Origin: CAXDRM01 sp963991775
Lineage (GTDB): Bacteria; Pseudomonadota; Alphaproteobacteria; Rickettsiales; JABIRX01
Assembly (NCBI GenBank): GCA_963991775.1
Contig: CAXDRM010000002.1
Coordinates: forward strand, 1-43,980
Reading direction: 5' to 3'
DNA length: 43,980 nt
The notes below the pieces were generated by a model that was not told the origin of the DNA, made no database searches, and was given only the letters and a program-made list of their open reading frames with translations. The translations under genes were made by a program, and so were the position numbers. Shown here in pieces: positions 24,127 through 33,320 of this stretch; position 1 is the first letter of the stretch; each line of letters starts with the position of its first letter.

Positions 24127-26763
24127 ATGAAAAAAAACGCATCCACACCAATGATGCAACAATATTTGGATTTAAAAGATAAGTATCCAGATTGCATTCT
24201 ATTTTACCGTATGGGTGATTTTTATGAAATGTTTTATGAAGATGCTGTTAAATCTGCAACAATTCTTGATATTGCCTTAACAAAAAGAGGTAAAGAAAAA
24301 AACCAAGATATACCAATGTGCGGTGTACCTTTTCATGCTTATCAATCTTACTTAGAAAAGCTTATTAAAGCTGGTAATCGTGTCGCAATATGTGAACAGC
24401 TTGAATCACCAGAAGAAGCAAAAAAACGTGGCTATAAAGCTGTTGTAAAAAGAGATGTAGTAAGAGTAGTCACTGCCGGTACAGTTATTGAAGATAATTT
24501 ACTTGATCCAAAAGCAGAAAATTACTTACTTGCTGTTTGTGCCAACAAACAAAAATGTGCACTTGCTTGGGCTGATATCACCACAGGAAATTTCAATTTT
24601 CAGCTAATTAACAAAAATGAACTAGCAGATAAATTAGCAATTATTGCTGCACGAGAAATTATTCTTAGTGATAATCTACTTGCTGACCAAGAATTAAAAG
24701 AACTCTTTTTAGAATATAAAGAAAAGCTAGTTAATTTTCCTGACAGCTATTTTGCTACGCAAAAAAATAAAGAAATCTTAAAAGATTATTATCAGTTAAA
24801 ATTCACTGATGGTTTAGCTTTACAAGATGACCTTGCCTTTGCAAGCTGTGGGGCAATAATCAGCTATTTACAAGTTACGCAAAAAGAACAGCTTCCTGTA
24901 TTAAATCTACCACAAACAGCTGAGCAAAGTAACTATCTTGAATTAGACCGTACCTCACTTAATAGTTTAGAGATTTTTAATAGTAGCGAAAAAAATAATT
25001 CGATCATTGCCCTACTCGATAAATGCATGACCGCTCAGGGTTCACGCTTTTTACGCACTCAATTAGCACGGCCTATCAAAGATAAAAAAAAGCTAGAGCA
25101 AAGATTAAAACAATTAAGCTATTTTTATGAGCAAAATGCGCAACAAGATAATTTACGCAGCTTGCTCAAAAATTTTCCTGATGCAGAGCGCGCTATGCAT
25201 AAATTACTTATTGGTAAAGGCAGCGCCAGAGAATTTTTGATCATCGTAAATAGTTTAAAAGTAATTTTAGAGCTAGTAGCTTATGCTGATGAACATGCAG
25301 AGTTTGCAGAATTTTTTGCTAATTATCTAAAAAAATTACAAAATTTTTCTGAGCTATTTATAGAATTTAATATTTTTAGTGAATCACCACCTTTATTACT
25401 ACGCGAAGGAGGCTTTATTCGTCCTGGAATTGATGATGAATTAGATCGCTTAAAGAATCTTAAAAGTAATGCTAAAGAAAAAATAGCCGAGCTAGAAGTC
25501 AAATATCGAGAAGCTACGAGCATTAATAATCTAAAAATTAGAGCAACTAATATTATGGGTTATTACATAGAAATTCCTTCTAGCCAAGCAGGTAAAATGA
25601 ATCAGGAAGAATTTGCACATAAGCAAACCTTAGCTAATAATATCAGATATACTTCTAGAGATTTGCAGCAAATAGAGGCAGAGCTTGCTAATTCAGCAGA
25701 TTTAGTATTACAGCTTGAATTAAAGATTTTTGCTGAGTTGCTTGAAAAACTTCGCGCCAACTTTGCCAGATTTAGCGAAGCATTTACCTCGATAGCAATA
25801 TTTGATTTCTATAGTAATCTAGCCTATGTCGCGCACAAGAATGGCTTTTGCAAACCAGAAATTGTAGCAAAGAATATTTTAGAAATTAGCGGCGGCTTTC
25901 ATCCTGTGGTTAAAAACAACTTAAAGCTAATGGCTGAAGATTTCACCGCTAATGATTGCAACCTCGCTAAGGAACAATTAATGTGGCTGATCACTGGTCC
26001 AAATATGGCAGGTAAATCAACCTTTTTAAGACAAAATGCTTTAATTATATTACTAGGACAAATAGGCTCTTATGTGCCTGCCACACAGGCTAAAATTGGC
26101 GTCACTGACCGTATATTTTGTCGTGTTGGTGCAAGCGATGATTTAGCAAGGGGCAGATCAACTTTCATGGTTGAAATGCTTGAAGCAGCCAATATCTTAA
26201 ATAATGCAACAGAGCGCTCTTTTATTATCTTAGATGAAATTGGTAGAGGCACAGCCACATTTGATGGAGCATCTTTAGCAGGCAGCATCATTAAATATAT
26301 CCATGATAAAGTTGGTGCACGCACTTTATTTGCTACTCATTATCATGAACTAGGAGATTTTATCAAACAATTGACAAATTTTGCTAGCTATCATGTCTTG
26401 GTCAGTGAATCAGCTGGTCAAATTAACTTTAAGCACCAAATTGTAAAAGGCTTAGCTAGCAAATCTTATGGTGTGGCTGTAGCAGCGCTGGCTGGCATGC
26501 CTAAAGAAGTTATTAGTGATGCTAAGAAATTATTAGCTGATATGGAAGAAGAAGCTGCTTTAAAAGATAAATTACAGCTTTCCTTATTTGAGCAAGCTGC
26601 AGATGTGCCAAACACCACAAGTGCTAATGTTAATGCTGAAAGTGAACGACTTAATAAGGAGGAACTTGAGATTCTTGAAAATTTAAAAAATTTAAATATA
26701 GATGAAATAACGCCTAAACAAGCTATGGACTTAATTTATGAATATCAAAAACAAATTAAATAA
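24127..26763 (+). CDS. mutS: DNA mismatch repair protein MutS
   Basis: This 878-residue mismatch-recognition ATPase has the N-terminal MutS-I domain with the mismatch-contacting FYEMF, followed by connector, lever and clamp domains. The ATPase has Walker A GPNMAGKST and Walker B LDEIGRGT, with the Q-loop and TLFATHYHEL after it. The C-terminal region after residue 810 is Glu-rich and ends in the usual helix. Length is normal. The downstream hisN-like gene starts 26 bases inside it. Confidence 0.98.
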   Translation: MKKNASTPMMQQYLDLKDKYPDCILFYRMGDFYEMFYEDAVKSATILDIALTKRGKEKNQDIPMCGVPFHAYQSYLEKLIKAGNRVAICEQLESPEEAKKRGYKAVVKRDVVRVVTAGTVIEDNLLDPKAENYLLAVCANKQKCALAWADITTGNFNFQLINKNELADKLAIIAAREIILSDNLLADQELKELFLEYKEKLVNFPDSYFATQKNKEILKDYYQLKFTDGLALQDDLAFASCGAIISYLQVTQKEQLPVLNLPQTAEQSNYLELDRTSLNSLEIFNSSEKNNSIIALLDKCMTAQGSRFLRTQLARPIKDKKKLEQRLKQLSYFYEQNAQQDNLRSLLKNFPDAERAMHKLLIGKGSAREFLIIVNSLKVILELVAYADEHAEFAEFFANYLKKLQNFSELFIEFNIFSESPPLLLREGGFIRPGIDDELDRLKNLKSNAKEKIAELEVKYREATSINNLKIRATNIMGYYIEIPSSQAGKMNQEEFAHKQTLANNIRYTSRDLQQIEAELANSADLVLQLELKIFAELLEKLRANFARFSEAFTSIAIFDFYSNLAYVAHKNGFCKPEIVAKNILEISGGFHPVVKNNLKLMAEDFTANDCNLAKEQLMWLITGPNMAGKSTFLRQNALIILLGQIGSYVPATQAKIGVTDRIFCRVGASDDLARGRSTFMVEMLEAANILNNATERSFIILDEIGRGTATFDGASLAGSIIKYIHDKVGARTLFATHYHELGDFIKQLTNFASYHVLVSESAGQINFKHQIVKGLASKSYGVAVAALAGMPKEVISDAKKLLADMEEEAALKDKLQLSLFEQAADVPNTTSANVNAESERLNKEELEILENLKNLNIDEITPKQAMDLIYEYQKQIK

Positions 26764-27556
26764 AAATATCTATCTAGATAATGATCTGGTGCTTTTTGCC
26801 AATGAGCTTGCAGATCTTAGTGAAAAAATTATCCACAAATATTTTCGCTCTGATGCTTTACAAGATTTTGAAAAAGATGACGCTTCACCTCTTACTATTG
26901 CAGATACTGAGGTAGAACAAGCCTTACGCAATTTAATTGAGCAGCGTTACCCAGAGCATGGCATTCATGGTGAAGAATTTGGCGAAACTTCAGGTAATAG
27001 CCCTTATAAATGGTATATTGACCCTATTGATGGTACTAGCTCTTTTGTGTGTGGCAAACCAATTTTTACTACTTTAATCGCACTAACTTATGAGCAAAAG
27101 CCTATTTTTGGTATTATTAACCAACCTATTTTAAAAGAAAGATGGCAAGGCGGTGATGCTTTTCAGACTAACCTAAATGGTAGCAATATTTCTACTAGAC
27201 AAATTGCCCAATTAGCTGATGCAATATTTTGTACTACTTCACCCTATTTATTTAATGAGCAACAACTTAAAAAATTTGAGTCAATTAAAGCGCAAACTAA
27301 ATATCAAAAATATGGTGGAGTATTTTTTGGTGGCGATTCATATTCATATGGTTTGCTAGCTTCTGGTCATGTAGATATTATTTTAGAGGCTGGCCTTAAA
27401 GCGCATGATTTTTTAGCATTAGCTCCGGTAGTAAGTTCAGCAGGAGGAATAATCAGTGACTGGCAGGGTAATCCTCTAGAAGAATATTCTAATGGTGAAG
27501 TTCTGGCTTGTGGTTCAAAAGAAATACATCAGCAAGTTTTGGAGTTACTTAGGTAG
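26738..27556 (+). CDS. hisN: inositol-monophosphatase-family phosphatase, probably histidinol-phosphatase
   Basis: This 272-residue Mg-dependent phosphatase has the metal-site motifs GEEFG, DPIDGTSSF and EAGLKAHDF. The ERWQGGDAFQTN segment and the closing GGIISDWQGNPL match HisN-type histidinol-phosphatases better than SuhB or CysQ. CysQ would have little to do here, because the sulfate pathway uses APS directly and makes no PAP. The ATG lies inside mutS (26-base overlap), which suggests translational coupling. Substrate assignment is inference. Confidence 0.75.
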   Translation: MNIKNKLNKNIYLDNDLVLFANELADLSEKIIHKYFRSDALQDFEKDDASPLTIADTEVEQALRNLIEQRYPEHGIHGEEFGETSGNSPYKWYIDPIDGTSSFVCGKPIFTTLIALTYEQKPIFGIINQPILKERWQGGDAFQTNLNGSNISTRQIAQLADAIFCTTSPYLFNEQQLKKFESIKAQTKYQKYGGVFFGGDSYSYGLLASGHVDIILEAGLKAHDFLALAPVVSSAGGIISDWQGNPLEEYSNGEVLACGSKEIHQQVLELLR

Positions 27557-27580
27557 TTTATTTCAAGTTCTAAGACTGAT

Positions 27581-27687
27581 GGGCATTTCGGTACAATTTT
27601 AGCTACGCTAAAATCACTCAATGACCGAAATATTAAGGTTGCTCGAGTGATTTTTTATGCAAATAAAAAATTTTACCGAGAGATCCC
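27581..27687. repeat. palindromic repeat family 3, copies a (minus) and b (plus), head to head
   Basis: Copy a (27581-27627) reads TTTCGGTACAATTTT, then a perfect hairpin ATTTTAGC-TAC-GCTAAAAT, then TCACTCAATGACCG. Copy b (27637-27687) is in the other orientation: GGTTGCTCGAGTGA, a TTTTTTAT/ATAAAAAA hairpin, TACCGAGAGATCCC. The palindrome arms differ completely between the copies, yet both pair. The pair follows hisN and could serve as its terminator. Confidence 0.7.
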
Positions 27688-27840
27688 ATAAGCTTTGCTA
27701 ATAACTAGATTTAGCTCCAAACAAACTTTAATTATCCTAAAAAATACTCAAAAAATAATAGATTATTATTTAACTTTAATTTATAAGGTTTTCGTAGTTA
27801 TGCAGCATTGTTAACAATTGATATATCATGCTTGTATTTT

Positions 27841-27953
27841 TGATGAGCACAACTTTTTAAAAGCGCAGCGTATATAGACATACGTGAGCATTTTAAAAGA
27901 GTTGTAGCGAATCACTCTGCTAAAATAATAGTGATTTATCGCTGTTATTTTAG
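27841..27953 (-). repeat. palindromic repeat family 2, copy a
   Basis: Read on the minus strand, a hairpin (27920-27953, 16-base arms with two G-T pairs) is followed by the family word AGCAGAGTGATTCGCT. Then come ATGCTCACGTAT and a second palindrome (ACAACTTTTTAAAA at 27849-27862 pairing with 27891-27905). Other copies are at 33023-33137 and 43842-43980. It sits about 40 bases before the tRNA-Thr. Confidence 0.7.
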
Positions 27954-27991
27954 AAAAGACTGCACATAATACTACTTTAAAAACACTCAAA

Positions 27992-28067
27992 GCCGGAATA
28001 GCTCAGTTGGTAGAGCATTCGCCTTGTAAGCGACAGGTCGGGAGTTCGAGTCTCTCTTCCGGCACCA
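27992..28067 (+). tRNA. tRNA-Thr (TGT)
   Basis: A complete cloverleaf is visible: acceptor GCCGGAA/TTCCGGC, D stem GCTC/GAGC, anticodon loop CTTGTAA with anticodon TGT, T loop TTCGAGT, discriminator A and encoded CCA (28065-28067). The outermost anticodon-stem pair is T-C. The prepilin-like gene begins about 20 bases downstream. Confidence 0.95.
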
Positions 28068-28089
28068 TTTTTTTAGGTTGTTGATTTTG

Positions 28090-28827
28090 TCTAAAAAAGC
28101 TTTTTCACTTGTCGAACTTTCTCTTGTCATTGTAATTATTGGCTTGTTAATTGGTGGTATATCTGCTGGTAAACAAGTAATCGAAAATGCCAAATTACGC
28201 GCTACTATTGCTAAAATTAAGCAATATGAAGTGGCTTTAAATAGTTTTTATACGCAATATAAAAAACTTCCTGGTGATATTGATAATGCTACTGATTTTT
28301 GGTCAGGCACTCAAAATGGTGATGCAGATTTTCAGATAGATGCACCATGCACTGGTGGTCCAAATGGTTTGGAATCATTAATAAGTTTAGAGCATCTTAG
28401 CCTAGCTGAGTTAATTACTGGTTCATTTACCGGTATTGGTGTTACTGATGGCGCAGAAAGTGAATTAGCAGCTCTTGGCACAAATGTTGATAATTTTCCT
28501 TATGCAGGTTCTGCTGCTATTTTTCATTATCTTACAAGCTATACTTTATATAGCTCAGGCCCAACTATCACTACCAATAAAAATGTCTTAAATATTGGTG
28601 CACCAAGTGCTAGCTGCCCTACTCTTGATACACCTATTCTTTCTAGCGTAGAAGCTTATATGATTGATCAAAAGCTAGATGATCTAAATCCTGGCACTGG
28701 TTATATTCTAAGTGGCGCAGCTACAACAGATTGCGCCGAGACTGTAAATTCAATTTACGAATATAATGTAGATTCAGATGAAACTTGCCTAATTTATTAT
28801 GTTTTAGAGGGGCTTGATTTGCTATAA
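28090..28827 (+). CDS. type IV prepilin / pseudopilin-like protein with TTG start
   Basis: The N-terminus KKA then FSLVELSLVIVIIGLLIGGISAG is a class III prepilin signal with E at +5 and, again, Ala before the cleavage point. The frame has no ATG. TTG codons occur at 28078, 28081 and 28090, and I favour 28090 (leader of five residues, AGG 12 bases upstream). The body, about 245 residues, has KLPGDIDNA (as in the 21711-22475 gene) and several cysteines. It directly follows tRNA-Thr and may be transcribed from the tRNA promoter. Confidence 0.8.
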   Translation, partial: SKKAFSLVELSLVIVIIGLLIGGISAGKQVIENAKLRATIAKIKQYEVALNSFYTQYKKLPGDIDNATDFWSGTQNGDADFQIDAPCTGGPNGLESLISLEHLSLAELITGSFTGIGVTDGAESELAALGTNVDNFPYAGSAAIFHYLTSYTLYSSGPTITTNKNVLNIGAPSASCPTLDTPILSSVEAYMIDQKLDDLNPGTGYILSGAATTDCAETVNSIYEYNVDSDETCLIYYVLEGLDLL

Positions 28828-28841
28828 CTAATCTTCTTTAT

Positions 28842-28870
28842 TTGCACAAATATTGCATATATGATATAGT
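28842..28870 (+). promoter_or_regulatory. promoter of the Leu-rich orphan
   Basis: TTGCAC (28842-28847), a 17-base spacer and TATAGT (28865-28870) give a start near 28877, about 30 nt before the TTG start of the next gene. Confidence 0.6.
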
Positions 28871-28906
28871 ATTACAAATAAAAGATCAAATATTGCTAGG
28901 TATATT

Positions 28907-29458
28907 TTGCGCAACAGAATAAATCATTTTTTAACAGAGTTAAATGATTGGTGTAATACTGAGCTAAATTATAATGCAATTAATGCTAATAATATTGGGA
29001 GAGCTTATTTAGACATATACAATGCATTTTATAACTCAGAAATTTGCAATCAAAATGTAGATTTAGATTTGTCATCATATAATTTACGGCATGTGCCATT
29101 TTCAATATTATATATCAGTAGGATTGAGTCACTAAATATTGATAATAATCACTTTAATCAAGAAGAGCTCCAACAATTTTATAATAGATTGGATAATGTA
29201 TCTGCCATTAATAATCATTTTCTTAGTAATAATTATGAATCTTTATCAATTGCTGTACAGCCAGATGATAGTTCTGTTGAATTCGAGACTTCTTCATGGA
29301 GCTCATCATCCGTAGCTACTATAGTGTCTCAAGAATCGCAAAATAGTAATTACAACACATCTAATAACCCATATAATATTAGGCAAATATCAGGATCAGT
29401 TTGGCAAGATAGAGTATTAGAAGATCAATTTATTCTTAGGAGGCATAGAGAGAGATAA
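28907..29458 (+). CDS. orphan Leu/Asn-rich protein, possible LRR fragment
   Basis: I do not recognise this 183-residue protein. Its middle (about residues 52-83) contains LDLSSYNLRHVP and IESLNIDNNHF, spaced like one to two leucine-rich-repeat units. The C-terminal third is Ser/Asn-rich and low in complexity, ending in basic RRHRER. There is no signal peptide or membrane helix. It starts with TTG (CTAGG six bases upstream) and has its own promoter. A secreted effector is possible, but the sequence alone cannot show it. It converges on dapF with a 20-base gap. Confidence 0.6.
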   Translation: MRNRINHFLTELNDWCNTELNYNAINANNIGRAYLDIYNAFYNSEICNQNVDLDLSSYNLRHVPFSILYISRIESLNIDNNHFNQEELQQFYNRLDNVSAINNHFLSNNYESLSIAVQPDDSSVEFETSSWSSSSVATIVSQESQNSNYNTSNNPYNIRQISGSVWQDRVLEDQFILRRHRER

Positions 29459-29478
29459 TATAAAGATGGAACTTAGTA

Positions 29479-30258
29479 TTATTTTAAATTTATAGATTTC
29501 TCCAATTTAACACCACCAGTCATCAGAATTTCTCGATTCTCATTTAAGATAATTTTAAGAGACCCGCCAGGCATGGTAATTTGCACAGGTAATTCAATTA
29601 ATTGTTTTTTATAAGCAGCTACTGCCGTAGCACAGGCACCAGTGCCACATGCTGCTGTTGCCCCTGCTCCGCGCTCCCAAGTTTCTAACTTAATATTTTG
29701 TGCATCAGCTATATGTGCAATATTGATATTAATATTTTCTGGAAATAAATCTGCAGTTTCAAGACCAGCAACCTCCTCTGCCAAATTTACCTCAGCAATA
29801 TTCTCAACAAAAAACACTAAATGAGGATTGCCTACATTTACTGCTACTGCTTTGCCAAATTTTTGTGTATCCAACAATTCTAGATTTAATGTATCTAGCT
29901 CATATGCTAGAGGAATATCATACCAAGTAAAATTAGCCTGACCCATATTTACTTGGTAATTCTCAGCTATTTTTTTAGTTGCAAGAATACGATTAACTGT
30001 TTCTATAGTTGCAGCTTCTTGACCAGAGGTTTGGTAAATTATATCTGCAACACATCTAGTAGCGTTGCCACAAGCATCTGCACAGCTACCATCTTTATTT
30101 AAAATTTGCATTTCTAAATCTGCATTTTTTGATGCACGCAAAATTATGAGCTGATCATAGTCATAATCAAATTGATAGTTTTGATAAGCAAAATCTGGGT
30201 TTTTACGCAGGTCAAAAATAGCAAATTTATTACCAAGACCATGCATTAAATATAACAT
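29479..30258 (-). CDS. dapF: diaminopimelate epimerase
   Basis: This 259-residue cofactor-free racemase converts LL- to meso-diaminopimelate for lysine and peptidoglycan. Both catalytic cysteines are visible, in CGNATRC and in AACGTGACA. GNPHLVFFV and the ETWERGAGAT block are also present. The start at 30258 is the first in-frame ATG (MLYLMHGLGNKFAIFD). A later Met at residue 5 is nearer the family's usual N-terminus. It lies 225 bases downstream of gyrB, separated by repeats. Confidence 0.95.
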   Translation of the reverse strand: MLYLMHGLGNKFAIFDLRKNPDFAYQNYQFDYDYDQLIILRASKNADLEMQILNKDGSCADACGNATRCVADIIYQTSGQEAATIETVNRILATKKIAENYQVNMGQANFTWYDIPLAYELDTLNLELLDTQKFGKAVAVNVGNPHLVFFVENIAEVNLAEEVAGLETADLFPENININIAHIADAQNIKLETWERGAGATAACGTGACATAVAAYKKQLIELPVQITMPGGSLKIILNENREILMTGGVKLEKSINLK

Positions 30259-30279
30259 AAATTACCTTTTTATTTATAG

Positions 30280-30465
30280 CCATCCGGCTGGTGAGCAATG
30301 CCGAACCACAAGGATGGTGAACATAGCGTTATTAACTATCTCAGATTCCGCCAATTCGGCAGGCTCAGGGAACACATATTCCGATACGCTCATAGTCAAA
30401 AAGACTATCAAGGGATCTTTCGGTACTAACCTTCGCTATGCTCAGGTTCACTCAAGAACCGGGTT
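30280..30465. repeat. G+C-rich repeat island including family 3 copy c
   Basis: The dapF-gyrB gap is unusually rich in G and C. It holds a hairpin with CCATCC (30280-30285) and GGATGG (30312-30317), a perfect short hairpin ATAGTC-AAAAA-GACTAT (30392-30408), and family 3 copy c on the minus strand (30412-30465). Copy c carries the words GGGATCTTTCGGTA and TCACTCAAGAACCG around an AACCT/AGGTT palindrome. No open frame of note crosses it. Confidence 0.6.
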
Positions 30466-30483
30466 AATAAGATACTAGTTTTA

Positions 30484-32868
30484 TTAAGCATCCAAATTTG
30501 CATTAAGAGCATTCTTCTGAATAAACTCTCTACGCGGCTCAACAATATCACCCATTAAAGTAGAAAAAACTTCTTCTGCTTCATTCTCAGGATTAATACT
30601 AACTTGTAGCAGAGTTCTAGTATCAGGATCAAGAGTAGTTTCCCATAATTGATCAGGATTCATCTCACCTAAACCTTTAAAACGCTGAATAGTTAAACCT
30701 TTTTTAGCAGTTGCTGTAACTGCAGCTAACATTTGTGTTGGAGTTTTAACAATAGTAATTTTCTCTTTAGCAATAAATTGTAAACGTTCAGAAAAAATAT
30801 TAGCATATTCACTAATAATTTTTGCAATCTCTGCCGCATCTTTACTATGTTTAGTAGCAGAATTTATAATGAATTTAGTAGTAACACCTCTAGAATTTTT
30901 GCTAGTCTCTAAATCATCATTGTCATTTAATTCTGCAGACCATTTAGTACCATATTCATCACTAAGCTCAGCATTTAATCTAGAGCAATATTTTTCCAAA
31001 GAAAAATCATCATTAAAAAAGCCAGCAAGCGCAGCTAATTCATAGAGAATTGCTGGATTAGCAACTGTTGCAATATTTTTAATTAGGCTTTCAAATTCAA
31101 ACAATTTATTGATTAGTGCAGCTAAAGGCTCACCTTCAATTTCTTGAGATTCACCAACTATTAATCTACTAGTGCTTAATGAATGATCTACCAAATAATT
31201 TTGTAATTCTTGATCATCTTTTAAGTAAACCTCACTATTACCTTTTTTAACTTTGTAAAGTGGTGGTTGTGCAATATATAAATAACCTTGCTCAACAATT
31301 TGTGGCATATGTCTGAAAAAGAAAGTAAGCAGTAAGGTTCTAATATGAGAACCATCCACATCGGCGTCCGTCATAATTACAATTTTATGATAACGCAATT
31401 TTTCAACATCAAAATCATTACTACCAATACCTGTACCTAATGCACTAATTAAAGTGCCAATCTCTTGTGAAGCCAGCATTTTATCAAAACGTGCTTTTTC
31501 AACATTTAAGATTTTACCTCGAAGCGGTAAAATAGCTTGAGTTTTACGATTTCTTGCTTGTTTAGCAGACCCACCTGCTGAATCACCCTCAACGATAAAA
31601 ATCTCACTAAGAGCTGGGTCTTTTTCTTGACAATCAGCAAGTTTTCCAGGCAGGCTAGAAATTTCTAAAGCACCCTTTCTTCTAGTTAAATCACGAGCTT
31701 TACGAGCAGCTTCACGCGCTTGTGCGGCTTCATTAATTTTGGTAAGGATTAATTTGGCGTCTTTAGGATTTTCTTCAAACCATTTATTAAGGCCCTTATA
31801 AACAATTTCTTCAACAACAGGTCTTACTTCGGAACTTACTAATTTATCTTTAGTTTGTGACGAAAATTTAGGATCAGGAACTTTTACAGAGATAACTGTA
31901 GTTAAACCTTCACGAATATCTTCACCTGTAATTGCCACCTTATCTTTTTTTGAGCCAATGCCAGATTTATTCACATAGCTATTAACTGCACGAGTAAGTG
32001 CTGCTTTAAAACCTGAAAGATGTGTACCTCCATCACCTTGCTTAATATTATTTGTAAAACAATAGACAGTTTCGTGATAGCTATCATTCCATTGTAATGC
32101 GATATCTGCCTCAATACCTTCAGAATTATCTCCTTTTACTTCCAAAGTTGGAGAAAGTGCATGACGCGCTTTATCAATATATTTTACATAGGCTGCAATA
32201 CCACCTTCATAGAAAAAATCTTGCTCTAATTCAGGTTCTGCTCTTTTATCAGTTAGTTTAATTTTTACCCCTGAATTTAAAAAAGCTAATTCTCTGATAC
32301 GCTTTTCAAGAGTTTGAAAATTAAATTCAATGAATGCAAAAGTATCTTTTGAAGGGAAGAAGGTAACCTCTGTACCTTTTTGGCCATTAGCATCACCAAC
32401 TAGTTCAACATGTTTAACTGTCTCACCATGTTCAAAACGACAATAATGCTCTTTACCGTCACGCCAGATTCTAAGCTCTAAATATTCTGATAGTGCATTT
32501 ACTACCGAAACACCAACACCATGAAGACCACCAGAAACCTTATATGAATTTTTATCAAACTTACCACCAGCATGAAGCTGAGTCATGATTACTTCTGCAG
32601 CAGAAACACCCTCTTCTTTATGCATATCAACAGGAATACCACGGCCATTATCTCGCACGGTCACGCTACCATTCTTATTAATATTAACAAAAATATCATC
32701 ACAATGACCAGCTAATGATTCGTCAATTGCATTATCCAGAACCTCATAAACCATGTGATGTAGTCCCGAACCATCATCTGTATCGCCAATATACATTCCA
32801 GGTCTTTTTTTTACTGCCTCAAGACCTTTTAATACTTTAATCGATGATGCTTTATAATCATTTGCCAT
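30484..32868 (-). CDS. gyrB: DNA gyrase subunit B
   Basis: This is the ATPase subunit of DNA gyrase. The GHKL ATPase has DNAIDE (Mg/ATP Asn) and GRGIPVD. The transducer follows, and the TOPRIM motifs VEGDSAGGSA and MTDADVDGSHIRTLL precede the C-terminal QRFKGLGEMNPDQLW. I chose the ATG at 32868 (794 residues, GAGGA upstream). An ATG 48 bases earlier (32916) would add a charged tail unlike the family. A clear insert of variable sequence lies between residues of about 540 and 690, as in many proteobacterial GyrB proteins. Confidence 0.97.
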   Translation of the reverse strand: MANDYKASSIKVLKGLEAVKKRPGMYIGDTDDGSGLHHMVYEVLDNAIDESLAGHCDDIFVNINKNGSVTVRDNGRGIPVDMHKEEGVSAAEVIMTQLHAGGKFDKNSYKVSGGLHGVGVSVVNALSEYLELRIWRDGKEHYCRFEHGETVKHVELVGDANGQKGTEVTFFPSKDTFAFIEFNFQTLEKRIRELAFLNSGVKIKLTDKRAEPELEQDFFYEGGIAAYVKYIDKARHALSPTLEVKGDNSEGIEADIALQWNDSYHETVYCFTNNIKQGDGGTHLSGFKAALTRAVNSYVNKSGIGSKKDKVAITGEDIREGLTTVISVKVPDPKFSSQTKDKLVSSEVRPVVEEIVYKGLNKWFEENPKDAKLILTKINEAAQAREAARKARDLTRRKGALEISSLPGKLADCQEKDPALSEIFIVEGDSAGGSAKQARNRKTQAILPLRGKILNVEKARFDKMLASQEIGTLISALGTGIGSNDFDVEKLRYHKIVIMTDADVDGSHIRTLLLTFFFRHMPQIVEQGYLYIAQPPLYKVKKGNSEVYLKDDQELQNYLVDHSLSTSRLIVGESQEIEGEPLAALINKLFEFESLIKNIATVANPAILYELAALAGFFNDDFSLEKYCSRLNAELSDEYGTKWSAELNDNDDLETSKNSRGVTTKFIINSATKHSKDAAEIAKIISEYANIFSERLQFIAKEKITIVKTPTQMLAAVTATAKKGLTIQRFKGLGEMNPDQLWETTLDPDTRTLLQVSINPENEAEEVFSTLMGDIVEPRREFIQKNALNANLDA

Positions 32869-33022
32869 GTTAGTTTCTTCCTCAATATTTTCTGAATTTT
32901 TTTTATGTGCTCGCATAGTTTTATTCTAGTTTTAAAAACATGAAATTTATATTAATTTTTCTTTAATTAGGCAAGTAAAACTATAGGGCATTATCTTGAA
33001 TTAACATATTGCACACGCTTTT

Positions 33023-33137
33023 ATAAAACATAGCACTTTTTAGTAGCATGTTTTAGCAGAGTAGCTCGCTTCCACTATTTAAAAATGCTCACCTATATTT
33101 GATAGGCTAAACGTTTCAAAAGTTGAGCTCGCCAAAA
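33023..33137 (+). repeat. palindromic repeat family 2, copy b
   Basis: A hairpin with AAAACAT/ATGTTTT outer pairs and ACT-TTTTT-AGT inner pairs (33023-33054) runs into AGCAGAGTAGCTCGCT. It is followed by AAAATGCTCACCTATAT and AAAAGTTGAGCTC, in step with copies a and c. It fills most of the gyrB-cinA gap (32869-33320), in which no gene is seen. Confidence 0.7.
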
Positions 33138-33196
33138 ATCCAAACACACTATATTAATTCAAAATAGACCCAAATAAAATACATAATAATAAATAC

Positions 33197-33241
33197 GGTT
33201 CTCGAGTGGCTGAACGAATGTGAAGCTGTACCGAGAGATCC
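33197..33241 (+). repeat. palindromic repeat family 3, copy d
   Basis: GGTTCTCGAGTGG at the left and TACCGAGAGATCC at the right match copy b. The centre GTGGCT/AGCTGT can pair with G-T wobbles. It lies 60 bases after family 2 copy b. Confidence 0.65.
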
Positions 33242-33320
33242 TTTAGCTAATTTCTAAGACTCACCCAGCCTTTCGCTACAATTTTTTTTAACGCCAAAAA
33301 TCACTGAAGAACTTAAAGCC

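Noticed and set aside
26738..27556. CysQ (PAP phosphatase) serving the sulfate operon
   Set aside because: The motifs fit HisN-type enzymes better, the gene is coupled to mutS, and an APS-reducing pathway makes no PAP.
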